From: Paraburkholderia sp. BCC1884
GTDB lineage: Bacteria; Pseudomonadota; Gammaproteobacteria; Burkholderiales; Burkholderiaceae
Length of the DNA: 64,000 nucleotides
Assembly (NCBI RefSeq): GCF_900996225.1
Contig: NZ_CAAJGL010000022.1
Coordinates: forward strand, 1 to 64,000
Direction of reading: 5' to 3'
A program made the position numbers and the translations under genes. The notes under the pieces are model-generated. The model was given only the letters and a program-made list of their open reading frames with translations, was not told where the DNA came from and did not search any database. Shown one piece after another: positions 34,497 to 41,819 of the stretch (position 1 is its first letter; every line of letters starts with the position of its first letter).

Positions 34497-35500
34497 AAAA
34501 AACCTGGTTCTCCGTCGGTCAAATTCTGCTGACCCTTATCGTCGTCGTCGCCGCGGCCTTCGTGCTGTGGAAACTGGTCGGCTACTACATGTTCGCGCCC
34601 TGGACGCGCGACGGCCACGTGCGCGCCGACGTGATCCAGGTTGCGCCGGATATCTCGGGGCTCATCACCTCGGTCGACGTAGTCGACAACCAGCAGGTCA
34701 AGCAAGGCCAGGTGCTGTTCGTGATCGACCAGGCCCGTTATACGCTCGCGCTGCGACAGGCGCAGGCCACCGCGCAACAACGCCGCGCCACGCTCGATCA
34801 GGCGCGCCGCGAAGATACGCGCAACCGCAAGCTCGGCGACCTGGTCGCAGCCGAAGTGTCGGAAGAAAGCCGCTCGCGGGTCGAGGCGGGCGAAGCCGCG
34901 CTGGCCGATGCGAACGTCGCCATCGACACTGCGAAGCTCAATCTGCAGCGCGCCACGATCATGAGCCCGGTGGACGGTTATCTGAACGACCGCGCGCCGC
35001 GCGTCGGCGAATTCGTCGCAGCCGGGCGCGCGGTGGTCGCGGTGGTCGATATGCATTCGTTCCGCGTCGACGGCTATTTCGAGGAAACCAAGCTGGGTGG
35101 CATCGACATCGGTCAGCCGGTGGATATCACCGTGATGGGCGAGCCGACCGTGCTGCGTGGTCACGTGCAGAGCATCGTCGCCGCCATCGAAGACCGTGAC
35201 CGCACGCAAGGCAGCAATCTGCTGCCGAACGTGAATCCCGCGTTCAGCTGGGTGCGTCTCGCGCAGCGGATTCCGGTGCGCGTCGCGCTCGATGAAGTGC
35301 CGCCCGACTTCCGCATGATCGCCGGCCGCACCGCGACGGTGTCGGTGCGCGACCTGTCGCCGGCCAGCAAGAAACATCCGGCGATGACGGCCACGGGCGC
35401 AGTGGATGCCTCGGCGGCTTCGGCTTCGGCTGCCTCGGTTCGCGCCGCTTCGTCGGCGCAGCCGGCGTCCGCCGCCGTCAACCCGGGCGCCTCGCAATGA
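34493..35500 (+). CDS. HlyD family periplasmic adaptor (AaeA-like)
   Basis: 335 residues with a GTG start overlapping the DUF1656 stop. A single N-terminal membrane anchor (LLTLIVVVAAAFVLWKLVGYY) is followed by TRDGHVRADVIQVAPDISGLITSVDVVDNQQVKQGQVLFVID, the lipoyl half-motif of membrane fusion proteins, a short coiled coil, and the second half-motif (ATIMSPVDGYLND). The C-terminal 50 residues are Ala/Ser-rich and probably disordered. It links the FUSC pump to the outer-membrane factor. Confidence 0.94.
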   Translation: MKKTWFSVGQILLTLIVVVAAAFVLWKLVGYYMFAPWTRDGHVRADVIQVAPDISGLITSVDVVDNQQVKQGQVLFVIDQARYTLALRQAQATAQQRRATLDQARREDTRNRKLGDLVAAEVSEESRSRVEAGEAALADANVAIDTAKLNLQRATIMSPVDGYLNDRAPRVGEFVAAGRAVVAVVDMHSFRVDGYFEETKLGGIDIGQPVDITVMGEPTVLRGHVQSIVAAIEDRDRTQGSNLLPNVNPAFSWVRLAQRIPVRVALDEVPPDFRMIAGRTATVSVRDLSPASKKHPAMTATGAVDASAASASAASVRAASSAQPASAAVNPGASQ

Positions 35501-36987
35501 AGCTGTCGCGCGCCCTACCCTTATTGCCGCTGCTGCCGTTGGCCGTCGCGTTGAACGGCTGCATCAACGTCGGCCCGAATTACTCGCTGCCGCAACAGGC
35601 GCTCGTCAATGCGCCGCTCGCGAATGAACCGATCGAAGGCGCCGACACCCGGCTAACCACCACTCAGAACGTGCCGGCCGTGTGGTGGAAACTGTACGAC
35701 GACCCCGTGCTGAACAGTCTCGTCGACGAAGCCTTGCAATCGAACACCGACTTGCGGGTGGCCGCTGCGAATCTCGCGCGCTCGCGTGAAGCGCTCGGCG
35801 TGGCACAAGCGCAGGGCGGCTTTTCAGGCAAGAGCTCGGTGCTGCTCGAACGCGCGCAGGAATCCGCCGAACAATACCTGCTTACCGAAAAGCTGCCGGT
35901 GGCCAATGAAGGCGATATCGGCATCAGCATCTCGTACGAAATCGATCTGTTCGGCAAGCTGCGGCGCGGCGTGGAAGCCGCCCAGGCGGACACCGAAGCC
36001 GTGCAGGCCGCGGGCGATCTCGCGCGGATGACAGTGGTGGCCGACGTGGTGCGCTCCTACGTCGAACAATGCTCGGCGGCCGAAGAACTCAGGATCGCTC
36101 AACAGTCGCTCGCCTTGCAGAAGCAGCGCGTGGACGTATCGCGCCGTCTGCGTGATGCGGGCCGTGGCAATCAGCCCGATGTGACGCGTGGGCAAACGCA
36201 GGTCGATACGTTGTCGGCGGATATTCCACGTTATACGGCGCGCCGCAAGATCGCGCAGTACCGGCTCGCGGCGCTGCTCGCGCGTGCGCCATCCAATTTG
36301 CCGCCGGCCGTGCTGGCATGCGACCGGCTGCCGCAATTGCGTCAGCCGATTCCCGTCGGCGATGGCGCCGCGTTGCTCAAGCGTCGCCCGGATGTGCGCG
36401 AGGCCGAACGTCAACTGGCGGCATCTACAGCACGGATCGGTGTCGCGACGGGCGCGTTGTATCCGACGGTGAGCATCGGGGCATCGGCGGGTTTGACCGG
36501 GATTCTGGAGGACCTGGGCACGTCGCCCACCGCGCGCTGGGGCTTCGGTCCGCTGATCAGCTGGACCTTTCCGGCGAACGGCGCGCGTGGCCGCGTACGT
36601 GAAGCGCAGGCGTCGAGCCAGGTGGCGCTGGCGAAATTCGACGGCGTGGTGCTGACCGCGTTGCGCGAGACCGAAACCAGCCTCGCGACTTATGCCTCGG
36701 ATTACGCGCGCGCCGATGCATTGCGCGCGGCGGTGAAGTCGGCGGCCGAGTCGGCGGATGAAACGCATCGGCTGTATATCGCGGGGCGCGAGTCGTTCAT
36801 CTCGGATCTGGATGCGACCCGCACGCTGACGTCGACCAAGTCACAGGTGGCGGCGGCCGAAGGTCAGGTGTCGATCGATCAGGTCAATCTGTTCATGGCG
36901 CTGGGCGGTGGCTGGGAGATGCCGCCGCAGAATGCCGCGGGAGCCGGGCCTGCGGCTGGCGCTGCTGCCGCGACGAAAGCACCGTAG
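35497..36987 (+). CDS. Outer-membrane efflux lipoprotein, NodT family
   Basis: 496 residues. The N-terminus has a lipoprotein signal with lipobox LNGC. Two repeated OEP domains follow; TVWWKLYDDPVLNSLVDEALQSNTDLRVAAANLARSREALG-type text and RRPDVREAERQLAASTARIGVATGALYPTVSIGASAGL are diagnostic of the NodT/OprM group. The start overlaps the HlyD stop (ATGA). It completes the tripartite efflux system. The C-terminal tail is Ala/Gly rich. Confidence 0.95.
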   Translation: MKLSRALPLLPLLPLAVALNGCINVGPNYSLPQQALVNAPLANEPIEGADTRLTTTQNVPAVWWKLYDDPVLNSLVDEALQSNTDLRVAAANLARSREALGVAQAQGGFSGKSSVLLERAQESAEQYLLTEKLPVANEGDIGISISYEIDLFGKLRRGVEAAQADTEAVQAAGDLARMTVVADVVRSYVEQCSAAEELRIAQQSLALQKQRVDVSRRLRDAGRGNQPDVTRGQTQVDTLSADIPRYTARRKIAQYRLAALLARAPSNLPPAVLACDRLPQLRQPIPVGDGAALLKRRPDVREAERQLAASTARIGVATGALYPTVSIGASAGLTGILEDLGTSPTARWGFGPLISWTFPANGARGRVREAQASSQVALAKFDGVVLTALRETETSLATYASDYARADALRAAVKSAAESADETHRLYIAGRESFISDLDATRTLTSTKSQVAAAEGQVSIDQVNLFMALGGGWEMPPQNAAGAGPAAGAAAATKAP

Positions 36988-37071
36988 ACTCCGCTCTATC
37001 CTGAAGCATGCAAAAAGGCGTTGCCGCAGAGCAAACCTACTGACAAAGCAGGACTCGACAAGGTGACACTG

Positions 37072-38547
37072 ATGGCAGACGTTTCAACAATCCGGGCGCT
37101 CGACGCCGTGAAGGCGCTGGCATTCATCGGCGATCTCAGCATGGGGCAGCCGACCGACCACTCGCTTCGCACCAGCTGGCTTGCCGCGCGGCTCGCAGCC
37201 GAAGCCGGTCACGACGACGCGCAATGCGGCGTCGTCAAGGAGGTCTCGCTGCTGCGCTGGTCGGGTTGCACGGCGAACGCGGCGGGCTTTTCGGAGATGC
37301 TGGGCGACGACATCGGCGGCCGCGAAGCCATGCTCGCGATGCGGCCGGGCTGGGGCGGCGCGGCCGAAGCGCAAGGACGGCTCGATGTGACCATCACACC
37401 GCTCGCGGAGATTCATTGCGAAGTGTCGGGTGAAATTGCCCGCATGCTCGGTCTCGAAGGCGCCACCCAAACCGCGTTGCGGCACATTTTCGAAGCGTGG
37501 GACGGTGGCGGTTTTCCGCAACAACTCGAGGGCAGACGTGTCCCCGACGCCGTGTTTCTGGTCGCGCTGGCGGGCGACCTCGAAATCCTGAGTCGCGTGT
37601 ATGGATTGGAGGCGGCGCAAAAACTCATCGCGCAGAAGGCGGGCCGCCAGTATCCCGAGACGCTGGCGCGCATTGCCTGCTCGCAAGCCCAGACCTGGCT
37701 CACCGAACTCGATCGGCAAAGCGCGACGGGACGCGACGAGCCGCTCGACGCATTACCGATGCAACAAGGCACCGCGCCCGAAATCATCGCCGACGTGATC
37801 GATCTGAAACTACCGTGGATGGCCGGCTACTCGCGCCGCGTGGCAGGCGCAGCAGCAGGCCTGTGCACGCGCATGGGATTCGACGAAGAGGCGCGGCGCA
37901 GCACCTATCTCGCCGGTTTGATTCACGGCATGGGACGCATGGCGGTGTCGAACGCGATCTGGAATACGCCAGGGCGGCTCTCTTCGGCGGCGTGGGAAAA
38001 GGTGCGTCTCGTGCCTTACTGGACAGCGCGTGCCGGCAAGCAGATCGGCGCGCTCGCGCACGAATCGGAGATCGCCTCGCAAGCTTATGAGCGGCTCGAC
38101 GGCTCGGGTTATTTCCGTGGCACGGCGGGCATCGCGCTCGGACGCGAGGCGCGGGCGCTGGCGGTCGCGGCGAGTTGGGTGGCGTTGCGCTCGCCGCGAC
38201 CGTGGCGCGCAGCCTTATCGGCGAATGAAGCGGCGGTCCTGCTCGGCGAAGAAGGCTCGGCAGGCCGCTTCGATGCCGACTCGGTGCGGGCTTTGCTGGC
38301 CTGCGAAAAAGATGGCTACGACCAGGGCGCCGAATCCATCAAGCCCGCGCGCGCGGCGTTGCTCTCGCCGCGCGAGTCCGAAGTCTTGCGGCACATCAGT
38401 CAAGGTGCGAGCAACAAGGAAGTGGCGAAAACGCTGCAGATGAGTCCCAGCACGGTACGCACGCATGTGGAAAGTGTGTTCCGCAAGCTCGAATGTTCGA
38501 CGCGCGCGGCCGCGACGCTAAAGGCCTCGACGCTCGGATTGATCTGA
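37072..38547 (+). CDS. LuxR-type regulator with degenerate HD-GYP domain
   Basis: 491 residues from the ATG at 37072, preceded by AAGGTGA; a frame extension to 37021 lacks a ribosome site. The middle part aligns with HD-GYP phosphodiesterases, but LLHDIGK reads LIHGMGR and the HERxDGxGYP motif reads YERLDGSGYFRG, so metal ligands are missing. The last 65 residues are a LuxR/GerE helix-turn-helix (LSPRESEVLRHISQGASNKEVAKTLQMSPSTVRTHV). It may sense a nucleotide or metabolite without hydrolysing it and act on DNA. Targets unknown. Confidence 0.85.
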   Translation: MADVSTIRALDAVKALAFIGDLSMGQPTDHSLRTSWLAARLAAEAGHDDAQCGVVKEVSLLRWSGCTANAAGFSEMLGDDIGGREAMLAMRPGWGGAAEAQGRLDVTITPLAEIHCEVSGEIARMLGLEGATQTALRHIFEAWDGGGFPQQLEGRRVPDAVFLVALAGDLEILSRVYGLEAAQKLIAQKAGRQYPETLARIACSQAQTWLTELDRQSATGRDEPLDALPMQQGTAPEIIADVIDLKLPWMAGYSRRVAGAAAGLCTRMGFDEEARRSTYLAGLIHGMGRMAVSNAIWNTPGRLSSAAWEKVRLVPYWTARAGKQIGALAHESEIASQAYERLDGSGYFRGTAGIALGREARALAVAASWVALRSPRPWRAALSANEAAVLLGEEGSAGRFDADSVRALLACEKDGYDQGAESIKPARAALLSPRESEVLRHISQGASNKEVAKTLQMSPSTVRTHVESVFRKLECSTRAAATLKASTLGLI

Positions 38548-38663
38548 GCGCCGGGCAACGCGCCCACGCCGGCAGACTTACGATTTATTTTTGACAAGCT
38601 TTCTTTTACCTTTCATTTCGCGTTAAATACAGATCACCAACCACATCGTTACGGGGTCCCCGT

Positions 38664-38756
38664 ATGTCGCACTTCATGCAGAACGTAGTCACTTTGGGCG
38701 GATGCATCGGCATTTTCACGGCCGTGGTCGCGGTGGTGGAAGTCTTCGCGAACTAA
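38664..38756 (+). CDS. Possible 30-residue membrane microprotein
   Basis: A short frame, MSHFMQNVVTLGGCIGIFTA followed by VVAVVEVFAN, with one hydrophobic helix. It begins directly after the palindrome ACGGGGTCCCCGT (38651-38663), and a perfect TTGACA lies at 38591 with no convincing -10. There is no standard ribosome site apart from GGGG. It fits in the gap between the LuxR-type gene and the convergent iron-sulfur gene. Could be chance. Confidence 0.35.
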   Translation: MSHFMQNVVTLGGCIGIFTAVVAVVEVFAN

Positions 38757-38779
38757 GTCCCGCAGTCGCGCCGGCCGTA

Positions 38780-39241
38780 TCACATGGCGTGGCGCTTCGC
38801 GGCGGCTTCGTGAATCGCGGCGCGCACGCGTGGATACGTGCCGCATCGGCAAACGATGTTGGACATGGCGGCATCGATGTCGGCATCGGTTGGATTGGGC
38901 TTTTGCCTGAGCAGCGCACAAGCCGCCATTAGTTGAGCGCTCTGGCAGTAGCCGCACTGCACCACGTCGAGGTCGATCCACGCCGCCTTCAAGGCTTGCG
39001 CTTCGGCGCCCTGCACGCCTTCGATCGTGGTGATCTTCTGCGCGTGCAGGCTCGACATGAGCGTCTGACACGCGAGATGCGCGGCGCCGTCCAGATGAAA
39101 TGTGCAGGCGCCGCAAATGCCTACGCCGCAGCCGAATTTGGTGCCGGTCATACCGAGTTCGCAACGCAGCACCCACAGCAGCGGCATATCCGGTTCGGCC
39201 TGCACCGCCACTGCCCGGCCGTTGATGTTCAGCGATCCCAT
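38780..39241 (-). CDS. (2Fe-2S)-binding subunit of a molybdenum hydroxylase (IorA-like)
   Basis: 153 residues from the ATG at 39241 with AAGGAG 7 nt upstream. Two cluster motifs: the plant-type FGCGVGICGACTFHLDG with a following Cys, and CGYCQS plus CRCGTYPRVRAAI. This is the small subunit of xanthine-oxidase-type enzymes such as isoquinoline 1-oxidoreductase and aldehyde oxidases. Translated after the large subunit gene, 29 nt downstream of it. Confidence 0.94.
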   Translation of the reverse strand: MGSLNINGRAVAVQAEPDMPLLWVLRCELGMTGTKFGCGVGICGACTFHLDGAAHLACQTLMSSLHAQKITTIEGVQGAEAQALKAAWIDLDVVQCGYCQSAQLMAACALLRQKPNPTDADIDAAMSNIVCRCGTYPRVRAAIHEAAAKRHAM

Positions 39242-39270
39242 GCTTGTCTCCTTCGATTCGCGCAAGCGCT

Positions 39271-41544
39271 CTAAACCATCTTCAACGGCAACGCTCGAAG
39301 CCGCTTGCCCGTCAGCGTGAAAACCGCATTCGCCACAGCCGGCGCCACCGGCGGCACGCCGGGTTCGCCGACGCCTTGGGGATGCAACTGGCTCGGCATG
39401 ATGTCGGTTTCGATCAGCGGACAGTCGTTCATGCGCACCACCGGGAAATCCACGAAGTTCTTCTGCTGCACCTGACCGTTAACGATCGTGATCTCGTCCT
39501 GCAACGCCGTGGACAAACCGAACACAATGGCGCCCTCCATCTGCTGCCGGATCAGATTCGGATTCACCGGCAAACCGCAATCGATCACGCAAAACACCCG
39601 ATGCACCCGAATCGCCTTGTTCGGTCCAATCGACACTTCCGCCACCTGCGCGACCACGCTGCCGAATGCCTCATGCAATGCGACGCCTCGCGCGCGCGGC
39701 GCGCCGTCTGCTGCGTGCGACAACGGATGTCCCCAACCCGACATCGCCGCGATCCGCTTCAACACCGCCAGATGACGCGGATGCTGCGCGAGCAGCGCAA
39801 CGCGAAACGCAATCGGATCCTGCGTGGCGGCGAAGGCCAACTCGTCGGTGAAGCTCTCCGTGAAGAAGGCCTGATGCGAATGGCCGACCGAGCGCCAGAA
39901 TCCCACCGGCACCGCAAGCTCGACGATCTTGTGTGCCACGCGCGCAGCGGGCCATTCGTAGGGCTGATCGAACGCGCCCTCGCAAGTGGTCTTGTCGATG
40001 GGGATGCGCGGCACGCCGTAATAGCGTGCGAGCGCTTCCGGCACGATCGCCTGACTCGCCGACGTGCCGCGCCACGCCACCACCTTGCCGTTCTGATCGA
40101 GTCCTGCACTCAGGCGCGACACGCATGCCGGACGGTAGAAGTCATGCGTGAAGTCCTGCGCTCGCGGCCAGATGGTTTGCACCGGCCGACCGCCGGCTTC
40201 GCGAGCGATCACCGCCGCCTGCGCAATGAAGTCGAGTTCCAGTCGACGCCCGAACGCACCGCCGAGCAATTGCGATTGCACGTCCACCTTGTCGGCGTCG
40301 AGGTCCAGCACCTTGGCCACGTGATGACGGGCGAGCGCGGGCATTTGCGTCGAGACCCACACGGTCGCCGCGCCGTCCACGATCTGTACGGTGCAGTTAA
40401 GCGGCTCGACTGCGCCATGGGCGAGATACGGCGCGTGGTATTCGGCCTTCACGACGCGCGCTGCGTCACGCAGTGCAGCATCCACGTCGCCATGTTCGTA
40501 GTAGGCGTGGCCATCGCTCTTGTCGAGGGCCTGCGCGAGTTCGCTGTCGACTGACGTGCTCGAGAGATCCGCTGCCGCGCCGTTGTCCCATTCCACCTTG
40601 ATCGCGAGGACCGCGTTCATCGCGCGAAACGCATTCCCGGCAATGACTGCGACGCCGCCCGTGCCGCCGTTGTATGGCGCGAAAGCCAGCGCTTTGATAA
40701 AGCCCGGCATTGTCGCGGCGGCGCTCGCGTCGAAATGCGCGACCTGGCCGCCCAGGGTTGGACACAGCAGGACACTCGCGTACAACAGGCCGTCGGGCAG
40801 CGCGTCGATGCCAAAGCGCGCCGAGCCGTTGATCTTCGAAGGAGCTTCGATGCGGTGGACTGGTTTGCCGATCAACTTGAAGTCGGCGGGATTTTTGAGC
40901 GCCACGTTGCGCGGCAAGGATTGCTGCGCCGCAAGAGAAGACAGCTCGCCGAAACTTGCTTGATGTCCGGACGGATGCAGCACACGACCGCGTTCCGCAC
41001 GGCATTCGCCTGGCGCAACGTGCCATTGCGCGGCGGCCGCGCCGATCAGCATCGCGCGCGCCGAGGCGCCGGCTTCGCGCATGGGTGTCCACAGATCGTT
41101 GATGCTCGACGAACCGCCGGTCATCATCGTGCCGACGTCGCGCACGGCTTTGCGCGTGAACCAGACCGTCGTGCGTTTGGCGATGCCGTCGTCATCGGGA
41201 CGAAACGGCAGGTCGTCGATGATGTTCTGCACGCTGTTGTAGATCCTGTCGATCGGCGAATTCTCGACGCGTACCTGCGACCAGTCGGCGTCGAGTTCCT
41301 CGGCAAGCAGCATCGCAAGGCCAGTGTGAATGCCCTGCCCCATCTCCGCTTTGCACATCATGATCGTCACGCTGTTGTCGGCGGCGATCTTGACCCAGCC
41401 ATTGAGCGCGACTTGCGTGCCTTGCGCGGGCAGTGGCGCGGCGGGCGTGAGGCGTTGCCCCGGCGGCAGCACCGACCAGCCGACCAGCAGCGACGCGCCC
41501 AGGACGCTGGCGCCGCCGAGCAGGAAGGTTCTGCGCTTCAACAT
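39271..41544 (-). CDS. Molybdopterin-binding subunit of an exported molybdenum hydroxylase (IorB-like)
   Basis: 757 residues from the ATG at 41544, chosen because it opens with a twin-arginine signal (MLKRRTFLLGGASVLGASLLVGW). The molybdenum cofactor regions CKAEMGQGIHTGLAMLLAEELDADW and GGAFGRRLELDF are present, and GVGEPGVPPVAPAVANA carries the likely catalytic Glu. It acts in the periplasm with the 2Fe-2S subunit, oxidising an aldehyde or N-heterocycle. There is no FAD subunit gene; electrons probably go to a cytochrome encoded elsewhere. Substrate unknown. Confidence 0.93.
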   Translation of the reverse strand: MLKRRTFLLGGASVLGASLLVGWSVLPPGQRLTPAAPLPAQGTQVALNGWVKIAADNSVTIMMCKAEMGQGIHTGLAMLLAEELDADWSQVRVENSPIDRIYNSVQNIIDDLPFRPDDDGIAKRTTVWFTRKAVRDVGTMMTGGSSSINDLWTPMREAGASARAMLIGAAAAQWHVAPGECRAERGRVLHPSGHQASFGELSSLAAQQSLPRNVALKNPADFKLIGKPVHRIEAPSKINGSARFGIDALPDGLLYASVLLCPTLGGQVAHFDASAAATMPGFIKALAFAPYNGGTGGVAVIAGNAFRAMNAVLAIKVEWDNGAAADLSSTSVDSELAQALDKSDGHAYYEHGDVDAALRDAARVVKAEYHAPYLAHGAVEPLNCTVQIVDGAATVWVSTQMPALARHHVAKVLDLDADKVDVQSQLLGGAFGRRLELDFIAQAAVIAREAGGRPVQTIWPRAQDFTHDFYRPACVSRLSAGLDQNGKVVAWRGTSASQAIVPEALARYYGVPRIPIDKTTCEGAFDQPYEWPAARVAHKIVELAVPVGFWRSVGHSHQAFFTESFTDELAFAATQDPIAFRVALLAQHPRHLAVLKRIAAMSGWGHPLSHAADGAPRARGVALHEAFGSVVAQVAEVSIGPNKAIRVHRVFCVIDCGLPVNPNLIRQQMEGAIVFGLSTALQDEITIVNGQVQQKNFVDFPVVRMNDCPLIETDIMPSQLHPQGVGEPGVPPVAPAVANAVFTLTGKRLRALPLKMV

Positions 41545-41719
41545 GTCGGGGCTCGGTGAGCTTGCATGGTGACAGAAGTCGGGAAAGCGCACGAGGACGC
41601 TGGTTTTAGCGTTGCGCGTGTTCGGATAGTAGTAAGACGGATGAGTGATTGCGGGACTTAAATTCGCGGATTTAAGTCAATCTGTCGCGGCGAGGAATCG
41701 CCGCACATTGCGGAGGTGA

Positions 41720-41776
41720 AGCGTGAAGAAAGAAAGCGCCGCTTCCTTCCACGACACGTGGACGGAAAGCGGCGCC
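41720..41776 (-). terminator. Intrinsic terminator of the TonB receptor gene
   Basis: On the minus strand, GCGCCGCTTTCCGTCCACG pairs with a downstream arm carrying one bulge (41735-41774), and CTTTCTTTCTTC follows. It lies 45 nt after the receptor stop. Confidence 0.7.
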
Positions 41777-41819
41777 TTTGTTCGCTCGCTAGCGAGCAGG
41801 TTGCATTGCGTTCAACTCA

